Assembly: GCF_900099995.1 (NCBI RefSeq)
Contig: NZ_FNCZ01000012.1
Coordinates: 55,653-119,652, forward strand
Direction: 5' to 3'
DNA from: Winogradskyella thalassocola
GTDB taxonomy: Bacteria; Bacteroidota; Bacteroidia; Flavobacteriales; Flavobacteriaceae
Length of the DNA: 64,000 bases
Below the pieces are notes generated by a model. That model searched no databases. It was not told where the DNA came from and saw only the letters and a list, made by a program, of their open reading frames with translations. This document shows, one piece after another, positions 18,153-26,127 of the stretch (position 1 is the first letter of the stretch; each line of letters begins with the position of its first letter). A program made the position numbers and the translations under genes.

Positions 18153-18347
18153 TCAGTTAAACTTTCTTGTGCCTCCATGCCCTCCAGCAACAACAAGCAT
18201 TATTTTTATACTTAAATAAATAAACTTGAAGAACTGAATGACAGGATTCATCATTTTAAATCTTTGATATTTTGAAATTCTTTCCGTCATATTGATGCTC
18301 TCGTAATTATTGAAATCAACTCTAAAATTCTCATTAAAGTCGAACAA
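18153..18347 (-). CDS. Conserved small protein with GGHGGTRK tail, copy 1
   Basis: 64 residues from the ATG at 18347, or 45 from an ATG at 18290. The 45-residue core has a near-identical copy at 20723-20860: a basic N-terminal RISKYQRFKMMNPVIQ, an amphipathic or short hydrophobic helix FFKFIYLSIKIMLVVA, and GGHGGTRKFN at the C-terminus. Seven of ten base differences between copies are synonymous, so the protein is under selection. The upstream start is favoured slightly because it puts the start codon 54 bp from a GTAAC-N4-GTTAC site, the same spacing as other sites. Function unknown. Confidence 0.75.
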   Translation of the reverse strand: MFDFNENFRVDFNNYESINMTERISKYQRFKMMNPVIQFFKFIYLSIKIMLVVAGGHGGTRKFN

Positions 18348-18394
18348 AAAAACACTAGCTACAACAAAAATAAATCAACATATAATAACACTCA

Positions 18395-18408
18395 GTAACT
18401 AATGTTAC
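18395..18408. promoter_or_regulatory. GTAAC-N4-GTTAC palindrome upstream of small-protein copy 1
   Basis: Perfect palindrome with TAAT centre, centre 54.5 bp from the ATG at 18347. It could alternatively act on pncB on the other strand (start 18591, ~190 bp away), which fits the common spacing less well. Confidence 0.6.
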
Positions 18409-18590
18409 TCAACAAAAGTGAATTATATTAAAACTGCTCTTTTTTTAAATAAACAAACACAATCTTTCTTGCGTCTTCGTTCTCCGAGTGGCAAAATATG
18501 CTTAAATTTATTGGCTTTATTTTTTTTAAAATTCTCAACAAGACATCTTTTTATTTTTGGATCTCTTCTAGAGATATAATCCAAATTCTA

Positions 18591-19988
18591 ATGAATATTA
18601 CAGCTGCATATACCGACCTCTATCAAATCACAATGGCTCAAGTTTATTTTGGTACAAAACCAGATGGACGAGCGGTCTTTGATTATTATTTTAGACATAA
18701 TCCCTTTAAAAGTGGCTATTCCATTTTTGCAGGATTAAAAGATGTCTTAGATATTCTTGAAACTCTTGAGTTCTCATCATCAGATATTTCATATTTAGAA
18801 CAAAAGGGATTTGAAAGTGATTTTTTAGAGTATTTAAAGAATTTCCGTTTTAAAGGAAACATTTATTCGAGTAAAGAAGGTGATGTTGTATTTCCTAACC
18901 GACCAATATTACAAGTAGAAGCCAATATTATAGAAGCTCAGATTATTGAGACGCTTTTACTAAACATTCTTAATTTTCAGACCTTAATTGCTACAAAAGC
19001 AAGCAGAATAAAATTTAGTGCTAAAGACGGCATTCTCTTAGATATGGGCTTACGTCGTGCACATGCTACAGGTGGCTATTATGCCTCTAGAGCTGCAGCC
19101 ATTGGTGGTTTTGACAGTACAAGTAATGTTAAAGCTGCCGAAGATTACGACATTCCTTCCACAGGTACTATGGCACATTCTTTTATTCAAAGTTATGATG
19201 AAGAACTGCAAGCTTTTAGAGATTTTGCTAAAATGCGACCGGAGAATTGCGTCTTCTTAATAGATACTTACAATACCCTTAAAAGTGGACTGCCAAATGC
19301 TATTACTGTAGCCAAAGAAATGGAAAAACGAGGCGACCGTCTGTTAGGTGTGCGTTTAGACAGTGGTGATTTAGCCTATTTATCTAAAAAAACGCGCGCT
19401 ATACTTGACGATGCCAATTTGAGTTATGTAAAAATTGTAGCATCTAACCAATTGGACGAGTATGTTATAAAAAGTTTGAAAGAACAAGGTGCGTCCATTG
19501 ACATTTTTGGTGTTGGTACAAACCTAGTCACAGGAAAACCAGATGCTGCATTAGATGGCGTTTATAAATTAGCAGAATATAATGATACACCAAGAATTAA
19601 ACTTTCTGAAAATATTATTAAAATCTCGCTTCCTTTTAAAAAGCAAGTTTACCGAATGGTAGACGACAATGGAATGTTCTACGGAGCAGATGCCATTGCT
19701 CTTTTTTCTGAAGGTAATGTTACGCTAATGGAACATCCTTTTGATACCACAAAAAGTTTAGAGCTCAATTCATTTAAGCATGAGCCTTTACTTGAACTGG
19801 TGATGAAAAACGGAAAAAGAGTACTTCCTTCTCGTTCGGTTACTGAAATTTCGAAATATTCGCAATCACGTTTAAAACAACTTCCTAATGAATACAAACG
19901 TTTTCAGAATCCACATATCTATAAAATTGGACTGAGTTCAACACTTAAGAAAGAACGTGACACTTTAATTAATAAGCATAAATTCTAA
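18591..19988 (+). CDS. pncB: Nicotinate phosphoribosyltransferase
   Basis: Converts nicotinate and PRPP to nicotinate mononucleotide in NAD salvage. 465 residues from the ATG at 18591; an upstream in-frame ATG at 18498 would add 31 hydrophobic residues that do not belong to the family. MNITAAYTDLYQITMAQVYF is the typical N-terminus; also seen are STGTMAHSFIQSYD around the phosphoribosylated His region and GVRLDSGDLAYLSKKTR. It lies 43 bp upstream of pncA on the same strand, giving a two-gene nicotinamide-to-NaMN unit. Confidence 0.95.
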   Translation: MNITAAYTDLYQITMAQVYFGTKPDGRAVFDYYFRHNPFKSGYSIFAGLKDVLDILETLEFSSSDISYLEQKGFESDFLEYLKNFRFKGNIYSSKEGDVVFPNRPILQVEANIIEAQIIETLLLNILNFQTLIATKASRIKFSAKDGILLDMGLRRAHATGGYYASRAAAIGGFDSTSNVKAAEDYDIPSTGTMAHSFIQSYDEELQAFRDFAKMRPENCVFLIDTYNTLKSGLPNAITVAKEMEKRGDRLLGVRLDSGDLAYLSKKTRAILDDANLSYVKIVASNQLDEYVIKSLKEQGASIDIFGVGTNLVTGKPDAALDGVYKLAEYNDTPRIKLSENIIKISLPFKKQVYRMVDDNGMFYGADAIALFSEGNVTLMEHPFDTTKSLELNSFKHEPLLELVMKNGKRVLPSRSVTEISKYSQSRLKQLPNEYKRFQNPHIYKIGLSSTLKKERDTLINKHKF

Positions 19989-20031
19989 ACTAAGCGATGT
20001 TAAAAATTAGATTCAAAATTAAATTCTACTC

Positions 20032-20637
20032 ATGAAAACGCTATTAATCATTGATGTGCAGAACGATTTTATACCAAACGGTTCTCTTCCTGTTCCCAAC
20101 GGCAATCAAATTATTCCAGTAATTAATAAGATTCAAGATAAATTTGATTTAATCATTGGCACACAAGATTGGCATCCTAAAGACCATATCAGTTTTGCTA
20201 GTAATCATGATGAAAAATCTGTCTTTGATGAAATTGAAATTCATGGGCAACCACAAACTTTATGGCCAGATCACTGTGTTCAAGGCACAGAAGGCGCAGC
20301 ATTTCATCCAGACTTAAATACTGAAAAATTTGAAGCTATTTTTAGAAAAGGAACAGATAAAACTATTGATAGTTACAGTGCTTTTTATGATAATGGCCAT
20401 TTAAAATCAACTGGATTAGCAGGCTATTTAAAGGAAAAACGAACTTCCCAATTGTATGTTTGTGGTTTAGCTGCAGATATCTGTGTTTATTTTTCAATAA
20501 TTGATGCTTTAAACGAAGGATTTGATTGCTTTTTTATTGATGATGCTTCAAAGTCATTAGATATTAAAGAATTTGAAACGCTTAAAAAGGAAATGATTGC
20601 TAAAGGAATTCAAATTGTAACATCTAGATCTGTTTAG
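20032..20637 (+). CDS. pncA: Nicotinamidase
   Basis: Hydrolyses nicotinamide to nicotinate, feeding PncB encoded just upstream. The 201-residue isochorismatase-fold protein has LLIIDVQNDFIPNGSLPVP with the catalytic Asp, the metal-binding region GTQDWHPKDHISF, a catalytic Lys region FRKGTD and the nucleophile Cys in YVCGLAADICV. All key residues are present. A strong terminator follows at 20659-20690. Confidence 0.95.
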   Translation: MKTLLIIDVQNDFIPNGSLPVPNGNQIIPVINKIQDKFDLIIGTQDWHPKDHISFASNHDEKSVFDEIEIHGQPQTLWPDHCVQGTEGAAFHPDLNTEKFEAIFRKGTDKTIDSYSAFYDNGHLKSTGLAGYLKEKRTSQLYVCGLAADICVYFSIIDALNEGFDCFFIDDASKSLDIKEFETLKKEMIAKGIQIVTSRSV

Positions 20638-20658
20638 TACCAATAAAATATAGCACTA

Positions 20659-20690
20659 AAAAAAGCATTCACTGTAACATGAATGCTTTT
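20659..20690. terminator. Terminator after pncA and small-protein copy 2
   Basis: AAAAAAGCATTC and GAATGCTTTT arms around a 10-base loop, with a T-run. It lies between pncA (plus) and the small ORF (minus) and can act in both directions. The following bases to 20722 repeat those beside copy 1. Confidence 0.85.
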
Positions 20691-20860
20691 TACTAACCAA
20701 CCAAAAAAAACTGATAACCACATCAGTTAACCTTTCTTGTTCCTCCATGTCCTCCAGCTACAATAAGCATTATTTTTATACTTAAATAAATGAATTTGAA
20801 AAACTGAATGACAGGATTCATCATTTTAAATCTTTGATATTTTGAAATTCTTTGTGTCAT
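20687..20860. repeat. ~172-bp duplicated unit (partner at 18119-18290)
   Basis: Identity covers the small ORF, a short ACTGAT/ATCAGT hairpin after its stop and the 3' end of the terminator, and stops abruptly at the start codon. About eleven differences and one 1-bp indel separate the copies. Upstream sequences are unrelated. Confidence 0.8.
20723..20860 (-). CDS. Conserved small protein with GGHGGTRK tail, copy 2
   Basis: 45 residues, ATG at 20860, TGA at 20723. It matches the core of copy 1 (18153-18290) with only three substitutions (E to Q at residue 3, V to I, F to V). The basic N-terminal half, hydrophobic FFKFIYLSIKIMLIVA and GGHGGTRKVN tail are kept. It starts 12 bp after the stop of the SQR-like gene, so it is probably co-transcribed with it and thus falls under the same upstream palindrome. 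A short membrane-associated role is likely; nothing more can be said. Confidence 0.75.
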   Translation of the reverse strand: MTQRISKYQRFKMMNPVIQFFKFIYLSIKIMLIVAGGHGGTRKVN

Positions 20861-20872
20861 AATATTTTGTTT

Positions 20873-22330
20873 TTATTCTGGAATCAACCACCAAAATGGT
20901 CGCATCTTAGCTTTATAAATGAAGGCATAGTGTAAGGCTAATTTTAGCCAATGACCTGCCAACCCTATTTCTCCAAAGGTTTTCCCTAACTGTCTTCCCT
21001 GTGTTTTTGGGTATTTCTCATAGTCAGGAACAATTGGAAACGTTGTGATACTTACTCCACTTCCTTTTGTTAATCCGTAACCAGCGGAAGCAATACAAGC
21101 CGCCCCCATATTTCCCATAGAACCTTTATGGTGTAAAGATTCTTTACCGTTTTTAATCGTATCAATAATATTATCTGCTACTAACTTCGCCGTGATACCA
21201 GATGGCATTCCTGTACGTGGAGGTGCAGGTGAAATATCGGTTCCGTTTCTGCTTTTTCTAGGTTTAGAAATGGCATGTGGTGGTGCAAAGGCAATTCCTG
21301 GCGCAAATATGTTTTTATAAGTCGGATTCTGATACGTTTCTGGCCAATCTTTAACCGACCATTCTTCATACGGTTTTGGAGTATAATCTGCATCCACTAA
21401 CATAAACCCTTTGAAAAGCTTTTCTGTAATATCGTTTTCATTTTTATCATAGGCTTTAAACCCATGTCCAGAAAACGCAGGAATTAGCATCGCAAAATCA
21501 TAACTTTCTGTTTTATAATCCCCTTCTAAAGTTTCGTAATGCGCTAAACCATCTTCAATCTTGTTAACTCCTGCCCCAATGATCCATTTAATGTCTCTAT
21601 CTTCAAAAATCATCTCTACCATTTCACTCGATTTCATAGTCATACCACCATAACTTAATAGCATACCATCCATTCCGAAATCGCCCAATTTATGTTCGTT
21701 TGCAATCCAAGTGACTTCTGCCATATCACGCACATTATGGCGACACAATTCTTGTTCTACATTTAATATATATTCAAAAGCAGCACCTTGACAGGTTGAT
21801 TTTGCATGACCTGTTCCAATTAAAATTTTAGCTTTTTTACCAGCTTTCATTTCTTCAATTAGTGCTTTTAAACCTTCCCAAGCATGATCTGCATGAGTAT
21901 ATGTACATACAGAATAGGCTTTATTTTCACCAGGAATTAAGCCTTCAGTGGCTTCAAAATTTAGTTTTGGTCCTGTGGCATTAATCAAATAATCATAAGT
22001 TATTTTTTCTTGTTGTCCTTTGTTATCGCCTAGTACATATTCAGACAACACATAAGGCTTGTTCTCGTTTTTATCTCCTTCAGGAAAAAACGAAATGGCT
22101 TTAGATTGTTTGAATTCTATGTTCTTCTTTTTATATAACGGCGCTAAAGGAAATAAGATTTTTTCAGATTTCATTCTGCCAATTCCCACCCAAATATTAG
22201 ACGGAATCCATTGGTAATTACTGTTAGGCGAGACGACTACAACCTCGTGTTCTTTTGATAGTTTTCTACGTAAATGTGTTGCAGCGACGTGTCCGGAAAT
22301 ACCAGCACCTAAAATGACAATTTTAGCCAT
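20873..22330 (-). CDS. Sulfide:quinone oxidoreductase-like FAD enzyme
   Basis: 485 residues from the ATG at 22330 (MAKIVILGAGISGHVAATHL, dinucleotide-binding fold); an ATG five codons upstream is possible. Three Cys sit in SQR-like contexts: KAYSVCTYTHADHAWE, GHAKSTCQGAAFEY and GAACIASAG, matching the catalytic Cys positions of sulfide:quinone oxidoreductases, which pass sulfide electrons to quinone at the inner membrane. A C-terminal basic, hydrophobic segment (LALHYAFIYKAKMRPFWWL) may bind the membrane. It is larger than classical SQR. The small protein copy 2 follows 12 bp later. Confidence 0.85.
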   Translation of the reverse strand: MAKIVILGAGISGHVAATHLRRKLSKEHEVVVVSPNSNYQWIPSNIWVGIGRMKSEKILFPLAPLYKKKNIEFKQSKAISFFPEGDKNENKPYVLSEYVLGDNKGQQEKITYDYLINATGPKLNFEATEGLIPGENKAYSVCTYTHADHAWEGLKALIEEMKAGKKAKILIGTGHAKSTCQGAAFEYILNVEQELCRHNVRDMAEVTWIANEHKLGDFGMDGMLLSYGGMTMKSSEMVEMIFEDRDIKWIIGAGVNKIEDGLAHYETLEGDYKTESYDFAMLIPAFSGHGFKAYDKNENDITEKLFKGFMLVDADYTPKPYEEWSVKDWPETYQNPTYKNIFAPGIAFAPPHAISKPRKSRNGTDISPAPPRTGMPSGITAKLVADNIIDTIKNGKESLHHKGSMGNMGAACIASAGYGLTKGSGVSITTFPIVPDYEKYPKTQGRQLGKTFGEIGLAGHWLKLALHYAFIYKAKMRPFWWLIPE

Positions 22331-22375
22331 GACCTTAATTTTCATTAAAGGTAATTCGCTTTTTACAACTGGAGC

Positions 22376-22389
22376 GTAACTTTGGTTAC
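22376..22389. promoter_or_regulatory. GTAAC-N4-GTTAC palindrome upstream of the SQR-like gene
   Basis: Perfect palindrome with TTTG centre, centre 52.5 bp from the start at 22330, in the 66-bp spacer after the ABC permease gene. Confidence 0.65.
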
Positions 22390-22396
22390 ATAAGGT

Positions 22397-23518
22397 TTAT
22401 GTCGTTTTCTTGTAGCTCCAAACAGCCAAGCCATTCATAATAAAAGCATAGAGTGCTGTTTTATATAATTGAGGAAGTATATCATTAAAGCCAGACCCTT
22501 TAAGCATTACCATACGCATGACTTCTACAAAGTATTTCACTGGGTTAAATTCTGTAACAATTTGTGCCCATTTTGGCATGCTTTCTATTGGTGTAAACAA
22601 ACCACTCATTAAAATAAAAATAACAACAAAAAACCAAGAGATAAACATCGCTTGTTGCTGTGTATCGGTAAAGTTAGAAATGAATAAACCAATACCCAAA
22701 ATCACTAAAATATAAATGGAGGTATAGAAATACATGAGAGCCAAACTACCAATCATAGGGATATTGAATATCAATTTGGCTAAAATCAATCCAACCGTTA
22801 ATAAAGCCATACCAATAACCCAAAATGGAAAAAGTTTCCCAATTATAAATTGACTTTTTTTAATGGGTGTCACGTTGATTTGCTCTAAAGTTCCTATTTC
22901 TTTTTCGCGTACGATATTCATACCCGAAAGAAATAACGTAATCATTGTAACCAATAAAACTAAAATACCAGGAACCATAAAGGTTTTATAGTTTAAAGTT
23001 TCGTTATACCAAAATAGAGGAATGGTTTCAATCATTATAGGTTGAATTTGTTTATCGGAAACCTGTAATAAATCGACCTTTAAATTCTGATTGAAGTTTT
23101 GTACTATTTGCGTGACATATACATTTTATACTCCTGCGGCTGCGCCATCTATGGCGTTGATCGTTATGCCTAAACTATTGTGTTTTTCTTTTTGTAAATC
23201 GCGTTCAAAATGTTGTGGGATTTCTAATAGCACATCTACGTCTCCTTTTAACATCGACGCACTTGCCAATGCTTCTGATGGAAAATCGGTTAATACATTA
23301 AAATACGTCGATGCATTAAATTTTTCAACTAATGCTCGCGACGTTGACGTATGATCGTTATCTATATACCCGAATTTAATATTCTTAACTTCAAAAGTCG
23401 CTGCGTTTGATAAAATAACGAGTTGTAATAATGGCAAAACAAAAATGATAGGAAGCATGCCTTTATTTCTAAAGATTTGCTTGAACTCTTTTTGAATGAT
23501 GTATAGAATTGTTTTCAT
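22397..23518 (-). pseudogene. ABC-2 type permease gene with an in-frame TAA stop
   Basis: Codons from 23518 to 22397 form one frame of 374 codons, the size of an ABC-2 permease (the neighbour has 368 residues). A single TAA at 23126-23128 interrupts it after DGAAAGV; translation then continues in the same frame with NVYVTQIVQNFNQNLK, the extracytoplasmic loop, and a complete C-terminal membrane half with KEIGTLEQINVTPIKKSQF. The stop could come from CAA (Gln) by one transition. Either the gene is recently inactivated, or the two halves are made separately from a later ATG (23035), or it is a sequencing error. It is the last gene of the ABC export operon. Confidence 0.85.
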
Positions 23519-23523
23519 ATCAC

Positions 23524-23541
23524 TTCCTGCGTAGGCAGGAA
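23524..23541. repeat. Small palindrome TTCCTGC-GCAGGAA
   Basis: Seven-base arms at 23524-23530 and 23535-23541, followed by a T-run. A related copy is at 24711-24730. Both lie before permease genes of the same operon. Confidence 0.6.
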
Positions 23542-23558
23542 TCTTTTTTTGATTTATA

Positions 23559-23585
23559 CCTACAAGGTTTTTAAAACCTTGTAGG
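23559..23585. repeat. Intergenic palindrome, CCTACAAGG family copy 3 (perfect)
   Basis: Perfect 13-base arms at 23559-23571 and 23573-23585 between the two permease genes; best example of the family also found at 9936, 14279 and 26093. Confidence 0.85.
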
Positions 23586-23598
23586 ATGACTAACTTAT

Positions 23599-24705
23599 TT
23601 ACTCTAATCTAATTTTATATTTTTTCACACTTAAGCCAATAAAAAAGATGGTCATTCCAACTAAAATCAAGGTTTCTTTCCATACATATTGTAATCCAAC
23701 ACCTTTTAGCATAATACCTTTAATAATGATGATAAACCATTTAGCAGGAATAATATTGCAAATCACTTGCAATGGTTGAGGCATACTTGAAATAGGAAAA
23801 ATAAAACCTGATAATAATATTACAGGAAGCATTAATCCCATTAGCGAAATCATCATTGCCGTTTGTTGCGTGGCTGAAATCGTTGAAATTAATATCCCTA
23901 AAGCTAAGGAGGTAATTATGAATAATACGCTTTCTAAACCTAACAAAAACAAGCTGCCTTGTACTGGCATTTTAAAAATAAATATGCTTAGCAAGACGAT
24001 AACTACGGCATTAATTATAGATAGAAAAATATATGGAAATACTTTACCTACAATAACTTGAATGGGCTTTAAGGGAGAGACCAAAAGAATCTCCATAGTT
24101 CCTAATTCCTTTTCTCTAGTTATAGAAATGGAGGTCATCATTGCAGAAACTAACATTAAAATAATGGTCATAACACCAGGAACAAACATATACACACTTT
24201 TTAATTCTGGATTATAAACCATTCTTGTTTGTGGTACAATTTGATTGGCGACTGTGATGTCTTTGTTTAAGTCTTTTTGATATTTCTGAAGAATAGCATT
24301 TACATAATTACTAATAGTATTTGCGGTATTTGGATCTGTGGCATCTGTGATAATTTGAATTGTTGCTTTATTACTTTTTATGAGGTTTTTACTGAAGTCT
24401 TTTTCGAAATTTAAAACTGCTTTTACGTGACCTTTTTGAAAAACCGAAGCAATATCTGCTTCACAGGTTATCATTTGTTTAATACTGAAATATTTTGATG
24501 CTGAAATTTTAATGATAATCTCTTTGGTGGAGGCATCGTTTGAATGGTCAAAAATGGCAATATCTACATTATTGATCTCATTGGTAATGGCAAAACCGAA
24601 TAGCATAATTTGGGCAATAGGCATTCCGAAGAGTATAAACAATGAGCGTCTATCTCTAAAAATGTGGTAGAATTCCTTTTTTATGAAGCCTATGAATCTT
24701 TTCAT
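23599..24705 (-). CDS. ABC-2 type transporter permease
   Basis: 368 residues. An N-terminal helix (SLFILFGMPIAQIMLFGFAI) is followed by a large extracytoplasmic loop and five C-terminal helices, the layout of YhhJ/YbhS-type permeases. The coupling segment REKELGTMEILLVSPLKP is intact. With the paralogous permease downstream and the two ATPases, HlyD and TolC proteins upstream, it forms a tripartite exporter of the YbhFSR type. The substrate is unknown. Confidence 0.93.
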   Translation of the reverse strand: MKRFIGFIKKEFYHIFRDRRSLFILFGMPIAQIMLFGFAITNEINNVDIAIFDHSNDASTKEIIIKISASKYFSIKQMITCEADIASVFQKGHVKAVLNFEKDFSKNLIKSNKATIQIITDATDPNTANTISNYVNAILQKYQKDLNKDITVANQIVPQTRMVYNPELKSVYMFVPGVMTIILMLVSAMMTSISITREKELGTMEILLVSPLKPIQVIVGKVFPYIFLSIINAVVIVLLSIFIFKMPVQGSLFLLGLESVLFIITSLALGILISTISATQQTAMMISLMGLMLPVILLSGFIFPISSMPQPLQVICNIIPAKWFIIIIKGIMLKGVGLQYVWKETLILVGMTIFFIGLSVKKYKIRLE

Positions 24706-24710
24706 AATAT

Positions 24711-24730
24711 ATTCCTGCCAAAGCGGGAAT
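24711..24730. repeat. Small palindrome ATTCCTGC-GCGGGAAT
   Basis: Eight-base arms at 24711-24718 and 24723-24730 (one mismatch), followed by CTTTTT, as in the copy at 23524-23541. It lies 6 bp upstream of a permease start codon. Confidence 0.6.
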
Positions 24731-24780
24731 CTTTTTAGTTATTAATATTTGTTTTCCTTTGTAGATAATCTCTATTTGTT

Positions 24781-24852
24781 TCCCGCGGATTCCGCAGATA
24801 ATCATAGATTTTTTCTGTTACATTTTTGCGCAAATCTGTGAAATCTGCGGGA
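24781..24852. repeat. Palindromic repeat flanking the GxxExxY gene, downstream copy
   Basis: TCCCGCGGATT at 24781-24791 faces AATCTGCGGGA at 24842-24852 (one mismatch); internal GCAGAT/ATCTG words repeat the pattern. It begins 7 bp after the stop of the GxxExxY gene. It is in direct orientation to the copy at 25264-25345. Confidence 0.8.
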
Positions 24853-24859
24853 AGTTATT

Positions 24860-25246
24860 TTATAATCCGTTTACTTTTCTGAAAATTCCTTTTGTAATAT
24901 CATCTACATTAAAATTTACTAAAATGCCAAGTTTTAATCCTGACATTTTTAAATAGGTTAGAACTTGTTTATGATGCACTTTTGCTAAAGTTTCAACAGA
25001 TTTAATTTCTATTATTACTTTATTATTTACTACTAAATCTAACCTAAAGCCTGTTTCTAATTCAATATCATCATAAAAAATTGGCAATCCCAATTGCCGT
25101 TTAACTGACAGCCCTTCTTTTTCTAATTCATAACTTAAAACAGTTTCATAAACAGATTCCAATAAACCTGGACCTAATTCATTATAGACTTTAAAAATTG
25201 CTCCTCTGATTAGATATGAAATTTCATTTTCTGTTTTTTCTTTCAT
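24860..25246 (-). CDS. GxxExxY family protein (PD-(D/E)XK-like)
   Basis: 128 residues. The family motif is seen in GPGLLESVYETVL (G-x-x-E-x-x-Y). A nuclease-like core follows: FRLDLVVNNKVIIEIKSVE, with Asp and E-x-K as in PD-(D/E)XK folds. Members of this small family are widespread and their function is unknown. The gene sits between an ATPase and a permease gene of an export operon, where it has no evident place, and palindromic repeats hug it within 8 bp and 7 bp of the neighbouring stop codons. It looks like a mobile or selfish insertion. Confidence 0.9.
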   Translation of the reverse strand: MKEKTENEISYLIRGAIFKVYNELGPGLLESVYETVLSYELEKEGLSVKRQLGLPIFYDDIELETGFRLDLVVNNKVIIEIKSVETLAKVHHKQVLTYLKMSGLKLGILVNFNVDDITKGIFRKVNGL

Positions 25247-25263
25247 AATTAATTAATTTTATG

Positions 25264-25345
25264 CCCGCAGATTACGCTGATAATCGCAGATTTTTAAACG
25301 TTATAATTTTAGTTTATTCTGCGTAAATCTGTGAAATCTGTGGGA
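25264..25345. repeat. Palindromic repeat flanking the GxxExxY gene, upstream copy
   Basis: CCCGCAGATT at 25264-25273 faces AATCTGTGGG at 25335-25344 (one G-T mismatch, which pairs in RNA), with further internal CGCAGAT and GTAAATCTGTG words. It begins 8 bp after the stop of the ATPase gene and is a direct, diverged copy of 24781-24852. Confidence 0.8.
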
Positions 25346-25352
25346 TATTTAA

Positions 25353-26081
25353 TCATCCTCTTGCTAATTTTAAAAACACATCATTCATATTATCCACTTT
25401 AAACTGCTCTTTTAATTTTTTCGGTGTATCCAAAGCTTCTATTTTCCCATTAACCATAATGGAAACGCGGTCGCAATATTCTGCTTCGTCCATGTAGTGA
25501 GTCGTTACAAAAACGGTTGTCCCTTGATTGGCTGCTTTATAAATCATTTCCCAAAACTGACGTCTCGTTATGGGATCGACTCCACCTGTTGGCTCATCTA
25601 AAAACACAATCTTAGGATCGTGAAGTAAAGACACCGAAAAGGATAGTTTTTGTTTCCAGCCTAATGGTAATGACCCAACTAACTTATTTGCGACATCTTC
25701 TAGTCTTAATTCTTCAATTAAAACTGCTGATTTTTCTTTGATTCGTTGTCTAGATAAACCATAAATACCTCCAAAAAATGTAATATTTTCTTTAACCGTT
25801 AAATCATCATATAATGCAAATTTTTGGCTCATATAACCAATGTTCTTCTTGATATCTTCTGCATTAGTAAACACATCAAACCCTGCTACTTTAGCATCGC
25901 CAGAAGTTGGTTTAGAAATACCGATTAACATTTTCATAGCTGTAGTTTTTCCTGCGCCATTGGCTCCTAAAAAACCAAATATTTCGCCTTTTTCGACTTC
26001 AAATGTTATAGCATTTACAGCTGCAAAATCCCCAAACATTTTGGTTAACCCTTCTATGTGTATGACGTTGTTATTTTTCAT
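25353..26081 (-). CDS. ABC transporter ATP-binding protein
   Basis: 242 residues. Walker A (GANGAGKTTAMKML), a Q-loop region, an ABC signature in the form LPLGWKQKLSFSVSLLHDP (non-canonical, LxxGxKQ) and Walker B (KIVFLDEPTGGVDP) are visible. It is the second ATPase of the exporter and energises the two ABC-2 permeases. The preceding ATPase gene is 46 bp upstream across a palindrome. Confidence 0.95.
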   Translation of the reverse strand: MKNNNVIHIEGLTKMFGDFAAVNAITFEVEKGEIFGFLGANGAGKTTAMKMLIGISKPTSGDAKVAGFDVFTNAEDIKKNIGYMSQKFALYDDLTVKENITFFGGIYGLSRQRIKEKSAVLIEELRLEDVANKLVGSLPLGWKQKLSFSVSLLHDPKIVFLDEPTGGVDPITRRQFWEMIYKAANQGTTVFVTTHYMDEAEYCDRVSIMVNGKIEALDTPKKLKEQFKVDNMNDVFLKLARG

Positions 26082-26092
26082 TTTTCTTTAAG

Positions 26093-26120
26093 ACCTACAG
26101 GTTCTAAAAGCCTGAGAGGT
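26093..26120. repeat. Intergenic palindrome, CCTACAAGG family copy 4 (degenerate)
   Basis: ACCTACAGG at 26093-26101 faces CCTGAGAGGT at 26111-26120 with mismatches; it lies between the two ATPase genes. Confidence 0.5.
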
Positions 26121-26127
26121 ATATTTT

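Noticed and set aside
18498-18590. Extended N-terminus of pncB
   Set aside because: The 31 extra residues are hydrophobic and unlike the family; ATG at 18591 gives the usual N-terminus.
23036-23128. Frameshift explanation for the split ABC permease
   Set aside because: The two halves are in the same frame (distance divisible by three); the lesion is a single stop codon.
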